64,000 nt of DNA from Treponema parvum. GTDB taxonomy: Bacteria; Spirochaetota; Spirochaetia; Treponematales; Treponemataceae. A program made the translations under genes and the position numbers. A model generated the notes under the pieces. It had not been told where the DNA came from and made no database searches. It worked only from the letters and a program-made list of their open reading frames with translations. Where the stretch lies: contig NZ_CP054142.1 of NCBI RefSeq assembly GCF_017893965.1, forward strand, positions 930,001 to 994,000, read 5' to 3'. Positions 8,531 through 16,978 of the stretch are shown here, piece after piece; the first letter of the stretch is position 1, and each line of letters begins with the position of its first letter.

Positions 8531-9115
8531 TCACTGCGTTTCCTGCATCGAATCCGTGTCTTTAAGGCAGCGCAAAAACAAATTCATGCATACCAGAGCG
8601 TCGTCGTCAGCGCGGTGCGCGTTTTCCACGTTTATCGAAAAAGTTTTTGCAAGAAACTGAAGAGCGTATTTTCCGAGTTTGGGATACGCCCAGCGCGCAA
8701 GCTCCAAAGTGTCGATGGTTTTATTCTTCAGAGGTTTCATGCCGTTTCTGAGCAGTTCCGTATTCATAAAATTCAGATCGAAATTTGCGTTGTGCGCCAC
8801 AAGGATTGAATTGTCGATAAAGCGCAAAAAGTCTGGAAGAACTTTGCCTACCGGCGGGCTGCCTTTTACCATCTCATTTGTGATGTGGTTGACGTTCGTT
8901 ACGTCTTCAGGAATATCGGACAGCGGATCTACGAGCGTGTGATAAGTATCCAAGACGCCGTCAATATCGAATTTAACGGCGCCTATTTCTATTATCTTAT
9001 CGGTTTCGCACGTGATTCCCGTCGTTTCGGTGTCGAAGGCGGTCAATACCGCTCCGTCTTCCAAGAGAAGGCGAAGCAGTTTATAATTTTTATAGATATT
9101 ATTTCCCGGCAGCAT
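8531..9115 (-). CDS. DnaQ-family (DEDDh) 3'-5' exonuclease
   Basis: A 194-residue exonuclease of the DNA polymerase III epsilon type. All three Exo motifs are present: FDTETTG (about 27), AHNANFDLNF (about 108) and HRADDDA (about 167), giving the D-E-D-D-h catalytic set. It is a free-standing exonuclease domain; whether it proofreads for the replicative polymerase or acts in repair or RNA turnover cannot be told here. The start overlaps the end of the upstream mutase gene by 17 bases on the same strand, indicating translational coupling in a three-gene minus-strand operon. Confidence 0.9.
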   Translation of the reverse strand: MLPGNNIYKNYKLLRLLLEDGAVLTAFDTETTGITCETDKIIEIGAVKFDIDGVLDTYHTLVDPLSDIPEDVTNVNHITNEMVKGSPPVGKVLPDFLRFIDNSILVAHNANFDLNFMNTELLRNGMKPLKNKTIDTLELARWAYPKLGKYALQFLAKTFSINVENAHRADDDALVCMNLFLRCLKDTDSMQETQ

Positions 9116-10871
9116 CTAGGATTCGCTTAATATCGGCGTTGACGGCGTTGCAAACTTCTTGGGACGCATTTCGGGCGGAATCAAGACTCGTCTTTATCGG
9201 CGTGGACGCGTTGATGTAAAATTTGATTTTCGGTTCCGTTCCAGAAGGCCGCGCGCTTACTATAGTGCCTCCCTCAAGGAAGAATTGAAGCACGTTGCTT
9301 TTAGGAAGTTTAACTTTTTCTTTTTTCTCCGGATTGTCGGGTGAGAACGAAACGCTTCTGTCTATGTCGCGGATATTAAGGACTTTTTTATTTCCGAGAG
9401 TTTTCAGGCCTTCTTCACGCAGCTTTGTCATTATGCCTTTCATCGTGCTTGCGCCCGAACTGCCGTAGAAATACTGCGATATGGCCGTGTCCTCAAAATA
9501 TCCGAATTCTTCATAAAGTTCGTCCAGCCGTTCCAAAACGCTTTTGCCCTTCGATCTCCAATACAGCGTCATTTCGGCGCACATGGCCGCTGCGGATATT
9601 CCGTCCTTATCGAACACTTCTTTTTCGATCTTGTATCCGTAGCTTTCTTCAAATCCGAACACGTAGGAATTTTTGCCTGTGCTTTCCATTTCGTCTTCGA
9701 TCGCGGCTATCCATTTAAATCCCGTAAGGCATTCGAAAACTTTTACGCCGTATTTTTTACATATGCTGTCGCAGAACGGAGACGTAACGATAGTGCGCAC
9801 GATAGCCGCGTTGTCGGGAAGTCTTCCGGTCTCTTTTCTGCTTAAAAGAATATAATCCAAAAGCAGAGCGCCCATTTGATTTCCCGTAACAAGTTGGAAT
9901 TTACCGTCTTTTTTAGGGAATGCGCTGCCGAAGCGGTCCGCGTCGGGATCCGTCGCCATAATACAGTCCGCTTTTTCTTTTTCGCCCAGAGCCAGAGCGA
10001 GCTGCAAAGCCGTAGCTTCTTCGGGGTTCGGTTTTTCAACTGTGGGAAAGTTTCCGTCGGGCTTACGCTGCTCCGGAACCGTGATTACTTTTAATCCCAG
10101 ATCCCCCAAGACTTTTTCAACATGCATCGCCCCCGTACCGTGCAGCGGAGTATACACGATCTTTACGTCTTTTGCTTTTTCTTTTATGAGAGCGGGTCTG
10201 AAAAGCTGTGCTTTACACATCGCCCAGAACTTTTCATCGATTTCTTTGTCGATCGGTATTATCATCCCCTCCTTTAGAGCTTCGTCCTTTGATATAGTTT
10301 TTACCGATTTTACGGCGTTCACTTCTTTTATTATTCCCTTGTCGTGCGGTTCGGTTACCTGCGCGCCGTTATTCCAGTACGCCTTGTATCCGTTGTACAT
10401 TTTGGGATTGTGAGACGCCGTAACTACTACGCCCGTGTCGGCTTTTAAATAGCGGATTGCAAACGACAGTTCGGGAGTAGGGCGAAGGCCGGTAAACAAA
10501 TAGGCTTTTATCTTGTTTGCTGCAAGAATACATGCGGTGGCTTCCGCAAATACGTCGGAATTTACGCGGCTGTCGTAAGCGATTACCGCGCTCAGTTCGC
10601 CTTTTTTCGCTTTTTCTGGAAAGGTTTTTATAAGATAATTTGCCAAGCCTTGGGTTGCAAGATTTATTTCGAGCGTGTTCATCCTGTTCGTTCCGCCGCC
10701 CATTATTCCTCTGAGGCCTGCCGTACCGAATTCAAGGTTTTGATAAAACCTGTCTTCCAGCTCTTTCATGTCGTTTTTTTCAACAAGATCGACAATTTCT
10801 TTGCGGAATCTTTCGTCTTTTTCGGACGCGATGTACTCTTTAGCGCGTTTTAAAATTTCCTTTGAATCCAT
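9099..10871 (-). CDS. Phosphoglucomutase/phosphomannomutase (PgcA-like)
   Basis: A 590-residue alpha-D-phosphohexomutase that interconverts hexose 1- and 6-phosphates. The phosphoserine loop reads TASHNPKMYNG (Ser about 153), the metal loop DPDADRFG (about 312), the sugar loop GFEESYGY and the C-terminal phosphate-binding loop RPSGTEPKIKFY. Length and motifs match the long PgcA/PGM2-like subgroup. An SD-like GGAGA precedes the ATG. It sits 15 bases after a second, divergent mutase and overlaps the exonuclease gene. The substrate (glucose, mannose or pentose phosphate) cannot be assigned from sequence alone. Confidence 0.92.
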   Translation of the reverse strand: MDSKEILKRAKEYIASEKDERFRKEIVDLVEKNDMKELEDRFYQNLEFGTAGLRGIMGGGTNRMNTLEINLATQGLANYLIKTFPEKAKKGELSAVIAYDSRVNSDVFAEATACILAANKIKAYLFTGLRPTPELSFAIRYLKADTGVVVTASHNPKMYNGYKAYWNNGAQVTEPHDKGIIKEVNAVKSVKTISKDEALKEGMIIPIDKEIDEKFWAMCKAQLFRPALIKEKAKDVKIVYTPLHGTGAMHVEKVLGDLGLKVITVPEQRKPDGNFPTVEKPNPEEATALQLALALGEKEKADCIMATDPDADRFGSAFPKKDGKFQLVTGNQMGALLLDYILLSRKETGRLPDNAAIVRTIVTSPFCDSICKKYGVKVFECLTGFKWIAAIEDEMESTGKNSYVFGFEESYGYKIEKEVFDKDGISAAAMCAEMTLYWRSKGKSVLERLDELYEEFGYFEDTAISQYFYGSSGASTMKGIMTKLREEGLKTLGNKKVLNIRDIDRSVSFSPDNPEKKEKVKLPKSNVLQFFLEGGTIVSARPSGTEPKIKFYINASTPIKTSLDSARNASQEVCNAVNADIKRILDAAGK

Positions 10872-10886
10872 GATTTTCTCCTGATT

Positions 10887-12806
10887 TTATTTGTATTTGT
10901 CGGCAATTTCAATTAGACTGCGTTCCCAGTTTAAAAGATCCTCTTCCATATCTGAAGTGTCGCTGTTTAAATCTTCGGATTGTGATTTGGCGTGCGTTTT
11001 GCACTTTACGTCGCATAAAACCCTAAAGACGCTTTCCGTACCGGATCCCCGCATCCACATAAAGGCCAGAGCGTTGCCGTTTTTGTTCCGCCCTTGTAAC
11101 ATGCGGAGGGTGCCGCTTTCTATGCCGGCAATACCGCCATTTTCGGCAGCGTCGTTTTCTTTTCCGTAAAACAGAATTTTAAGCCCTCCGTTACCGCTTA
11201 CGCTGAAATCTTTTATATTTTGAGTTTCCACCGTTCCGTTTGTAGCCGCCGCAGTGTAAGATACGATTCCGTATTTCTTTTTAAGAATAGGCGACATCGT
11301 TACCCAGCTTTTTTCAAATTCTTTTTGAAAGCGCTTTTTTAAAATTCCGTGATCTTTAGTCTTTATGTGCATTATCGCTCTTTTATCAAAAGTGTTCGTA
11401 GTCTTGTATTTGGGCAGAGTATTTATAATGTCGGTTATCGTTATATCACCGGGAGAATACAGATCTTCTTGTCCGGTCAACTTACACCACATTTTAAATA
11501 AATCCGGCTGTTTGGAATTACCCGGATGCATCACCAAAAGCCTTACAAGCGCAAAGACGGTGTTGAGCGGATCGCGGACGGCTTCGGGATGCGTTATGTT
11601 TCCGCCGTTTGTTCCCTCTCCGAAAATGCGCACAGTGTAGCCTTCGAGGCGTTTTTTCCGGGCAAGGTTTACGGCGTTAGCTTCTCCTACTTCGGCGCGA
11701 AAAATTTCAGCTCCGAAAACTTCGGCGATTCGATCGATGCGCATAGAAGTGGCGCAGTTTACAACGACGGCGGGTTTATAATCTTTTTTGCCCTTGTTTT
11801 TCCACGCTCCGTACGCCAGTTCCGAAAGAACGGCCAAAGCGAAAACTTCCTGGGCTTCGAGCGTTTTTGCGGAAGCCGAGCGGCGGTCCCAGTATACGAT
11901 GTTTCCGCGGTCGCCGTCGCAGTCGGGCATGTAGCCTAGCAGGGGAAGTTTTTCCTTGTCTTTGAGCCGTTCCATTTCAGCTGCGCAGAATAGAAGATTT
12001 TCGCCTTCGGGAATTATTCCGTGTACGATCTGTCCGGGCGCAGCGTTTATTTTGTAAAAGTCCATGCCGCATTCTTTAAAAAATTCTTCGTCGACGGATA
12101 AAGACCTTGAGGAGCCGTTCATGTCGCAAACTACGGCGATTTTTTTCTTTAAGGCCTTGGAACGCATGATTGAAAACACGTTTTTTTGAACGGCAGGATC
12201 GTCCGAGTCCGAAATTACGCGCATCATAAAGTCATGATAATAGGCTGCGCTCTTGTTTTTTACCGAAGGCGCGTTCGCGTAGACCCAGTCAAGTTCCGAG
12301 GGCAAAGCCGTATTTGCCGTTGCCTTAAGCCTGTCTTCCGTATTTTTTTCATGCCATTTTTTCAGAAACTCGTTTGCAAGTTTTAAATTTTCTTCGCCTG
12401 CAAGAACCCCGCCGTCTTTTAGACCGAATTTTAAACCGTTATGGCCTATAGGGTTGTGGCTCGCGGAAACGTACATAAAACCGTCGAAGCGGGTGGAATA
12501 CGCCATTATCTCAGGAGCGGCTATGACACCTGCGTAATGCGGAACAATTCCTTTTGCAAGGAATATTTTTAAGACCGCGTCGATTACGGCGGAACCCGTA
12601 GGCCGCGTATCCGTTCCGCAAACGACCGAAGGCGACGCCTTGTTTGAAATTTTTATTATGTAATCGGCAAAAATTTCTGCCGCCAGCATTGCGATTATCG
12701 TGTTTTTTTTCCCGATACAGGGCAGGCCGTCGTCTTCTTTACCCGATTCGGCAAAGACCTTTCGCCAGCCCGAAGCGGACATTATAATATCCGGAAGTTC
12801 TTGCAT
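10887..12806 (-). CDS. Divergent phosphohexomutase-family protein
   Basis: About 639 residues. It has the same overall fold markers as the preceding mutase but is clearly a different subgroup: phosphoserine loop SASHNPIGHNG, metal loop DCDGDRGN, and a C-terminal MRGSGTESVFR phosphate loop. Large insertions make it longer than usual. I start it at the ATG at 12806 rather than a GTG at 12836, because the GTG falls inside the predicted -35 element and the ATG lies six bases after TATTAT, so the transcript may be leaderless. It heads the minus-strand operon of two mutases and the exonuclease. The substrate is unknown. Confidence 0.87.
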   Translation of the reverse strand: MQELPDIIMSASGWRKVFAESGKEDDGLPCIGKKNTIIAMLAAEIFADYIIKISNKASPSVVCGTDTRPTGSAVIDAVLKIFLAKGIVPHYAGVIAAPEIMAYSTRFDGFMYVSASHNPIGHNGLKFGLKDGGVLAGEENLKLANEFLKKWHEKNTEDRLKATANTALPSELDWVYANAPSVKNKSAAYYHDFMMRVISDSDDPAVQKNVFSIMRSKALKKKIAVVCDMNGSSRSLSVDEEFFKECGMDFYKINAAPGQIVHGIIPEGENLLFCAAEMERLKDKEKLPLLGYMPDCDGDRGNIVYWDRRSASAKTLEAQEVFALAVLSELAYGAWKNKGKKDYKPAVVVNCATSMRIDRIAEVFGAEIFRAEVGEANAVNLARKKRLEGYTVRIFGEGTNGGNITHPEAVRDPLNTVFALVRLLVMHPGNSKQPDLFKMWCKLTGQEDLYSPGDITITDIINTLPKYKTTNTFDKRAIMHIKTKDHGILKKRFQKEFEKSWVTMSPILKKKYGIVSYTAAATNGTVETQNIKDFSVSGNGGLKILFYGKENDAAENGGIAGIESGTLRMLQGRNKNGNALAFMWMRGSGTESVFRVLCDVKCKTHAKSQSEDLNSDTSDMEEDLLNWERSLIEIADKYK

Positions 12807-12812
12807 AATCGA

Positions 12813-12841
12813 ATAATAGCACGTATTTTGCCGCACTTCAA
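12813..12841 (-). promoter_or_regulatory. Predicted promoter of the mutase/exonuclease operon (leaderless arrangement)
   Basis: On the minus strand TTGAAG (12841-12836) and TATTAT (12818-12813) are 17 bases apart, and the ATG starts six bases after the -10 element. No ribosome binding site is visible. This would place +1 at or very near the start codon. Confidence 0.5.
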
Positions 12842-12991
12842 TAAAGCAAATTTTAAGGAATTCGGGCGCCTCGGCGGCGGGGCGCTTTTATCGTAAATAA
12901 TCCGCCGCCGAACCATAGCCGCGCGACAAAAATTTTACACTAAAAATGACTGAAAACAAGCAAAAATAGGCTGACAAAACGGGCTGACTGT

Positions 12992-13020
12992 TTGACAAAG
13001 AGGCATGCACGAAATATAAT
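12992..13020 (+). promoter_or_regulatory. Consensus sigma70 promoter of the flaA-type operon
   Basis: TTGACA (12992-12997) and TATAAT (13015-13020) with a 17-base spacer: a full match to the sigma70 consensus. The expected start is near 13027, giving a leader of about 80 bases before the ATG at 13106. FlaA genes of treponemes are known to use sigma70-type rather than sigma28 promoters, which fits. The rest of the 12842-13105 gap shows nothing else I can support. Confidence 0.82.
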
Positions 13021-13105
13021 CAAATAGTTACAGTTATTGCATGATTCTGCCGATGATTAAACAAGGTATTCTTTATGGAATGCAAAATATTTCAAGGAGT
13101 TTTTA

Positions 13106-13828
13106 ATGAAAAAGGGCTTTTCATTTTTTGTGCCGCTAGCTTTGTTTTTTTCATTTTGTCTTCCGGTTTTCAGCCAGCACAATGAAAAAAGCGTAGAGAC
13201 TGTTTTGATCGATAATTTTGATACGCCTGATCAAATGGATTGGACGTGGAAAATTCAGGCCAGCCGCTTTGTCGCCGACGGTTATCCCATTATTTCAAAT
13301 TTTAAAGGCATGCCGAATTCGCTTCTTCCTTTTGTAAAAGAAGGCGATCCCGAACCGCGGGTTTTAGGCGCTAAGGTTTCTTTTAAAAGAAAAGGCGACA
13401 ACTGGTTTGAAATTTATCCTTCTAAAGATGACAAGCCCTATGAAATTCCTTTTAGAGGGAATGTTTCTCAGCTTGATTTTTGGGTATGGGGTTCCAATTA
13501 TCTTTATTTTATGGACGCTCTTGTACGCGATGCGGAAGGTTCCGTTCATATTATCCCCGCGGGAAATCTTCTGTTCTACGGCTGGAAAAACATCGTAGTA
13601 AAGATTGCCGGCTCTATACGACAGTCGTCTTCAAGACATTCCATCGCGGACAATATGTATTTTGTCGGATTCAGATTCCGCGCCGACGCTGCCGAACATG
13701 CCGATGATTTCAGCGTATTCATCGACAAATTTCAGTATATGGCGGCGGGTATTACTCATGTTTACGACGGATATAACTTGAAAGATGCTGACTTTGGCGA
13801 TAAAAAGAGTACAGGGGATGGACAGTAA
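13106..13828 (+). CDS. FlaA-family flagellar filament outer-layer (sheath) protein, first copy
   Basis: A 240-residue exported protein of the spirochaete FlaA family, which coats the periplasmic flagellar filament core. It has a signal peptide ending near VFSQ, then the family pattern LIDNFDTPDQMDWTWKIQASRF, a central FWVWGSNYLYFMDALVRDAEG and a C-terminal FVGFRFRADA...VFIDKFQYM. AAGGAG sits 7-8 bases before the ATG. The stop and the next start share a base (TAATG), so the two FlaA-type proteins are translationally coupled. This pair resembles the accessory FlaA-like pair of treponemes rather than the single major FlaA1 gene; that distinction is inferred. Confidence 0.88.
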   Translation: MKKGFSFFVPLALFFSFCLPVFSQHNEKSVETVLIDNFDTPDQMDWTWKIQASRFVADGYPIISNFKGMPNSLLPFVKEGDPEPRVLGAKVSFKRKGDNWFEIYPSKDDKPYEIPFRGNVSQLDFWVWGSNYLYFMDALVRDAEGSVHIIPAGNLLFYGWKNIVVKIAGSIRQSSSRHSIADNMYFVGFRFRADAAEHADDFSVFIDKFQYMAAGITHVYDGYNLKDADFGDKKSTGDGQ

Positions 13829-14556
13829 TGAAAAAATATTTGCTTTTAAGTTTATTTGCGATCTTCTCAATTGGGATGAGTTTTGCGCAGGTCAGTTTGA
13901 CGGAACCGGATCCTTCCGTTATAGGTAATGATTCTGCAGAACAGGCTTTAAAGAATATTCTCGTCGATAATTTTGAGCGGGAAGGTTCTTGGACGGTCAG
14001 AATGTCTTTGGACGCGGGCGTAGTTACCGGCCGTCTGTTTTCGGGCGGACCTGCAGGAAAGGAAGATGAAAAGGAATTGGCCGAAGGTGAAAAGGACGTC
14101 GGAGAAAACAATCATTCGTTCGGCGTCAAAGCGGAATTTTTCCGTCGCGGTATAAATTCCATATACATCGAAGCTGTAAGGCCTATCCCCATCGAAGGAG
14201 TTACAAAGACCGTTTCCGTGTGGGTTGCAGGCCGAAACATGGATCATTCCTTGTTCCTTTTGGTGCAGGACTTCTTCGGACGCAATTATGAGTTGTACAT
14301 GGGATCCTTGGCCTTTACCAGTTGGAAAAAAATTACGGTTGCGGTTCCGCCTTCGGTAGACGGGGTTCACGGTATAGTTCAGTCAAGCGCGTATTACGGT
14401 AACCGGCCGGGTTTAAGAATCACCGGCTTTAGGATCGATTGTGATCCCGTCAACGCTAGAGGCGCGTACTATGTGTATTTTGACGGTATGCACGCCGTCA
14501 CCGATCTGTACGACATAGAAAATCACGACGTAGACGACATGGACGATAACTGGTAG
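13828..14556 (+). CDS. FlaA-family flagellar filament outer-layer (sheath) protein, second copy
   Basis: A 242-residue FlaA-family protein with a cleavable signal peptide (MKKYLLLSLFAIF to SFAQ). Conserved features are ILVDNFEREGSWTVRM near the mature N-terminus, VSVWVAGRNMDHSLFLLVQDFFG in the centre and GFRIDCDPVNARGAYYVYFDGM near the end, with an acidic tail (DVDDMDDNW). It is similar in layout to the upstream gene and presumably arose by duplication. It is followed directly by a strong terminator, closing a two-gene operon. Confidence 0.9.
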   Translation: MKKYLLLSLFAIFSIGMSFAQVSLTEPDPSVIGNDSAEQALKNILVDNFEREGSWTVRMSLDAGVVTGRLFSGGPAGKEDEKELAEGEKDVGENNHSFGVKAEFFRRGINSIYIEAVRPIPIEGVTKTVSVWVAGRNMDHSLFLLVQDFFGRNYELYMGSLAFTSWKKITVAVPPSVDGVHGIVQSSAYYGNRPGLRITGFRIDCDPVNARGAYYVYFDGMHAVTDLYDIENHDVDDMDDNW

Positions 14557-14577
14557 AAATAAAGATCCTTGAAATAG

Positions 14578-14603
14578 GGGCTGCTTTGGGCAGCCCTTTT
14601 TTT
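14578..14603 (+). terminator. Rho-independent terminator of the flaA-type operon
   Basis: A perfect 7-bp GC-rich stem (GGGCTGC with GCAGCCC), five-base loop and a run of seven Ts, 21 bases after the second FlaA stop codon. Confidence 0.9.
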
Positions 14604-14645
14604 GTGCGGAGGTTTAAATTCTCCGACGCCTCTTGGAACTCGCTC

Positions 14646-15419
14646 TTAATCTGGGGTGAGACTCTTTATTTTGTAATGACATTCCCTCTTTATCTTATAA
14701 ATTTCTTCGATAAGCCCCATGCGTTTTAGAACCCAAAGCATTACGTGCGCCTGTGTTGCCGCAGCCGGCGTATGCGTTTCTTTTATGCATTTTGCGGTTT
14801 CTTTTACCGTAAAATCGTCTTTAACGAAATTCGCCGTCTGCGGCAAAAGCCTTAGGTAGTCTTTTTTAGACTTGAATCGGTACGTTTTTAAAACGGCCGT
14901 GAGCTTTTTATCGGTCTTTATCCAGTTTTTTAAAAAGCGGCGGCTCTTGTTTAAAGTTTGAACTTTACCGTCAGTCCTCAGCCTGCATTCCGTCGCGGTT
15001 ATTTCGGGAACTTCAAGGCAAAAATTTTCATCGAGCAGCAGATCGCAAAGTCCCGTAAGCTGCCTGAAAATCGAATACACGCTTTCCTTTTTCGGACTTG
15101 TGCGCTTTGAAATGCGGCCGCCGTTTTTATCCATGGTTTCTATCATTTTTTCACATATCACGGGATATACGAGTGTTATCCTTTTTTTGAGCGAAAGTAA
15201 TCCTTCGATTTTGCGGCGCAGACTTGAAACGCTGCCGGTCTGTATTTCAAAAATGCTTCCGTCGCCTTTTACTATGTCGCAGATCCATCTGCCCACTTGT
15301 TTTTCCGTCTCCGTACTTTCTTCTAGCGAATAAAGCGTTTTTAGCGACTTGTGAAGAGAGCTTTCGTTCAAAGTGTTTATCATCGTATTCACTATACATT
15401 CATATTGCAATTTTGTCAT
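14646..15419 (-). CDS. Hypothetical protein (257 aa)
   Basis: I do not recognise the family. The protein is basic and helical, with no signal peptide or membrane segment. It is rich in Lys and Arg, notably KNGGRISKRTSPKKESVYSIFRQL in the middle and KNWIKTDKKLTAVLK later, which could suit nucleic-acid binding, but no defined motif supports that. The C-terminal part (TQAHVMLWVLKRMGLIEEIYK) has a helix-turn-helix-like feel, again not decisive. It is convergent with the FlaA operon and divergent from mraZ, so it stands alone. It uses the same codon style as its neighbours. Confidence 0.75.
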   Translation of the reverse strand: MTKLQYECIVNTMINTLNESSLHKSLKTLYSLEESTETEKQVGRWICDIVKGDGSIFEIQTGSVSSLRRKIEGLLSLKKRITLVYPVICEKMIETMDKNGGRISKRTSPKKESVYSIFRQLTGLCDLLLDENFCLEVPEITATECRLRTDGKVQTLNKSRRFLKNWIKTDKKLTAVLKTYRFKSKKDYLRLLPQTANFVKDDFTVKETAKCIKETHTPAAATQAHVMLWVLKRMGLIEEIYKIKRECHYKIKSLTPD

Positions 15420-15457
15420 GATTTATAAAAAAAAACGGTTATCGGCATTTTTAGGCG

Positions 15458-15485
15458 TTGACTTTAGTCTTTTTTATTATAGAAT
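15458..15485 (+). promoter_or_regulatory. Predicted sigma70 promoter of the mraZ/division operon
   Basis: TTGACT (15458-15463) and TAGAAT (15480-15485) with a 16-base spacer, each one mismatch from consensus. The expected start falls at about 15492, at the edge of the MraZ repeat array. Confidence 0.7.
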
Positions 15486-15492
15486 AGTGAAT

Positions 15493-15520
15493 AAGTGGGT
15501 AAAAGTGGTATAAAGTGGTA
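15493..15520 (+). promoter_or_regulatory. MraZ operator: three direct repeats with 10-bp period
   Basis: AAGTGGGT, AAGTGGTA and AAGTGGTA, with the GTGG cores at 15495, 15505 and 15515. MraZ proteins are known to bind such helically phased repeats upstream of their own gene. Here the array covers the predicted transcription start and leader, so binding would block initiation or clearance: autorepression of the division operon. Confidence 0.85.
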
Positions 15521-15527
15521 AATATTT

Positions 15528-15971
15528 ATGAGTTTATTAACCGGCGAATATCGTAATACGCTTGATGAAAAAGGAAGAATCCTTTTTCCTGCAAAATTAC
15601 GTTCGGAATTGTCCGATACCTTTCTCATAGTTACGCAGGGGATCGATGCGTGTCTGTGGCTTTATACTCCCGCCGAATGGGATGTTTTTTCATCTAAGAT
15701 AATGGAGTCTGCTTCTCCGTTTAATGAAAAAAACAGAAGCGTCATAAGAAGGATTATAGCTCCGGCGCAGGAAGTGGAATTCGATAAGGCGGGACGCCTT
15801 TCCATTCCGCAGACATTGCGCGACTTCGCCTCTCTTTCAAAGGATTGCCTGATATTGGGCAATATCAAATACTTTGAGCTGTGGGATGCGGAATCTTACG
15901 GCCGCTACCTGAAACAAAGCGAAGAATCTTTCCGCGACGCTGCAGAAGAACTTAATAATATTACGTTTTGA
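15528..15971 (+). CDS. mraZ: Transcriptional regulator MraZ
   Basis: A 147-residue AbrB-like protein, first gene of the dcw cluster. The two MraZ half-domains are clear: LTGEYRNTLDEKGRILFPAKLR at the N-terminus and EVEFDKAGRLSIPQTLRDFA in the second half, both with the DxxGR signature. It binds the three GTGG repeats directly upstream of its ATG. No ordinary Shine-Dalgarno is present; the GTGG of the last repeat lies about nine bases upstream. The stop is followed at once by rsmH in the same operon. Confidence 0.96.
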   Translation: MSLLTGEYRNTLDEKGRILFPAKLRSELSDTFLIVTQGIDACLWLYTPAEWDVFSSKIMESASPFNEKNRSVIRRIIAPAQEVEFDKAGRLSIPQTLRDFASLSKDCLILGNIKYFELWDAESYGRYLKQSEESFRDAAEELNNITF

Positions 15972-15985
15972 AAGCGGGGTCTGGT

Positions 15986-16978
15986 TTGGAGGTGGTTCAC
16001 ACGCCGGTCTTACTCGAAGAGTGCTTAAAATATTTAAGCCCCTTGGGTGAACCGTATGAAAAAAATGCATTTATGATAGATTCCACTTTGGGTGAGGGCG
16101 GACATTCTTATGCATTTTTGGAACGATATCCGAATCTTTCCGTTTTGGGACTTGACGCGGATCCTTCAATTCAGGAGAAGGCGAGGGAACGGCTTTCCGT
16201 GTTTTCAGGACGTATGAGGTTTTATAACGGATGGTTCACCGATTTTTATAGGAACTATCCTGAGGATATGCCAATGCCCCATCTTATATTGTTCGACCTT
16301 GGCATTTCGACTTACCACTATGAAAAATCCGGGAGGGGATTTTCGTTTTTACGCGATGAAAGGCTTGACATGCGGCTGGATCCGGAATCTTCAAAGACGG
16401 CCGCCGACTTGGTGAACACTTTGAAGGAAAAAGAACTTGCCGACATGATCTACCTTTATGCCCAGGAAAAATTCAGCAGGAAAATAGCTTCCGCAATAGT
16501 CCGCGCAAGAGAATCGGGAAAAATTTTTTCATCCAAGGCTCTTGCGGAAATTATTTATGAAGCCGTTCCACCAAAGTACAGGCATGAAAAAATTCATCCT
16601 GCAACCAGGACGTTTCAGGCTCTCAGAATTGCCGTGAATTCCGAGCTTAAAAATCTGCCCGCCGCTTTGACTGGCGCCTTTGACGTTCTGGAAACCGGCG
16701 GAAAGATGGGAGTGATCACCTTTCATTCGCTTGAGGACCGCATTGTGAAAAACTATTTTAGAAATTTGGCGAAAGAATGCGTGTGTCCAAGCGAATATCC
16801 GTCTTGTGTATGCGGCGGAAAGCCTTGTGCGGAAATACTGACTAAAAAACCTGTCTGTGCTTCCGAAAAAGAGCTTGAACTGAATTCGCCTTCAAGGAGC
16901 GCAAAATTGCGCGTAATCCGCAAATCGGCGGACGCAAAGGCGCGCCATAAGATGGGAATCGCAGGAGTAGGTTTATGA
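15986..16978 (+). CDS. rsmH: 16S rRNA (cytosine-1402-N4)-methyltransferase
   Basis: An S-adenosylmethionine-dependent methyltransferase (formerly MraW) modifying C1402 in the ribosomal P site. Motifs are HTPVLLEECL, the SAM loop DSTLGEGGHS, FDLGISTYHYEKSGRGFSF, HPATRTFQALRIAVN and ITFHSLEDRIVK. I prefer the TTG at 15986, giving MEVVHTPVLLE, with GCGGGG about six bases upstream; an in-frame TTG at 15968 overlapping the mraZ stop is the alternative. A cysteine-rich stretch near the end (CVCPSEYPSCVCGGKPC) could bind metal and is common in this family. The stop overlaps the ftsL-like start. Confidence 0.95.
   Translation: MEVVHTPVLLEECLKYLSPLGEPYEKNAFMIDSTLGEGGHSYAFLERYPNLSVLGLDADPSIQEKARERLSVFSGRMRFYNGWFTDFYRNYPEDMPMPHLILFDLGISTYHYEKSGRGFSFLRDERLDMRLDPESSKTAADLVNTLKEKELADMIYLYAQEKFSRKIASAIVRARESGKIFSSKALAEIIYEAVPPKYRHEKIHPATRTFQALRIAVNSELKNLPAALTGAFDVLETGGKMGVITFHSLEDRIVKNYFRNLAKECVCPSEYPSCVCGGKPCAEILTKKPVCASEKELELNSPSRSAKLRVIRKSADAKARHKMGIAGVGL

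Noticed and set aside
13029-13056. Possible sigma28 (FliA) promoter ahead of the FlaA operon: TACAGTTA, 12 bases, GCCGATGA
   Set aside because: The -35 is poor and the spacing is off by one, while an exact sigma70 consensus promoter lies 30 bases upstream. FlaA genes of treponemes are known to use sigma70-type promoters.
15421-15457. Promoter of the 257-aa minus-strand gene (TATAAA two bases before its ATG)
   Set aside because: The spacing to the ATG is too short for transcription to start upstream of it, and no -35 match is visible.
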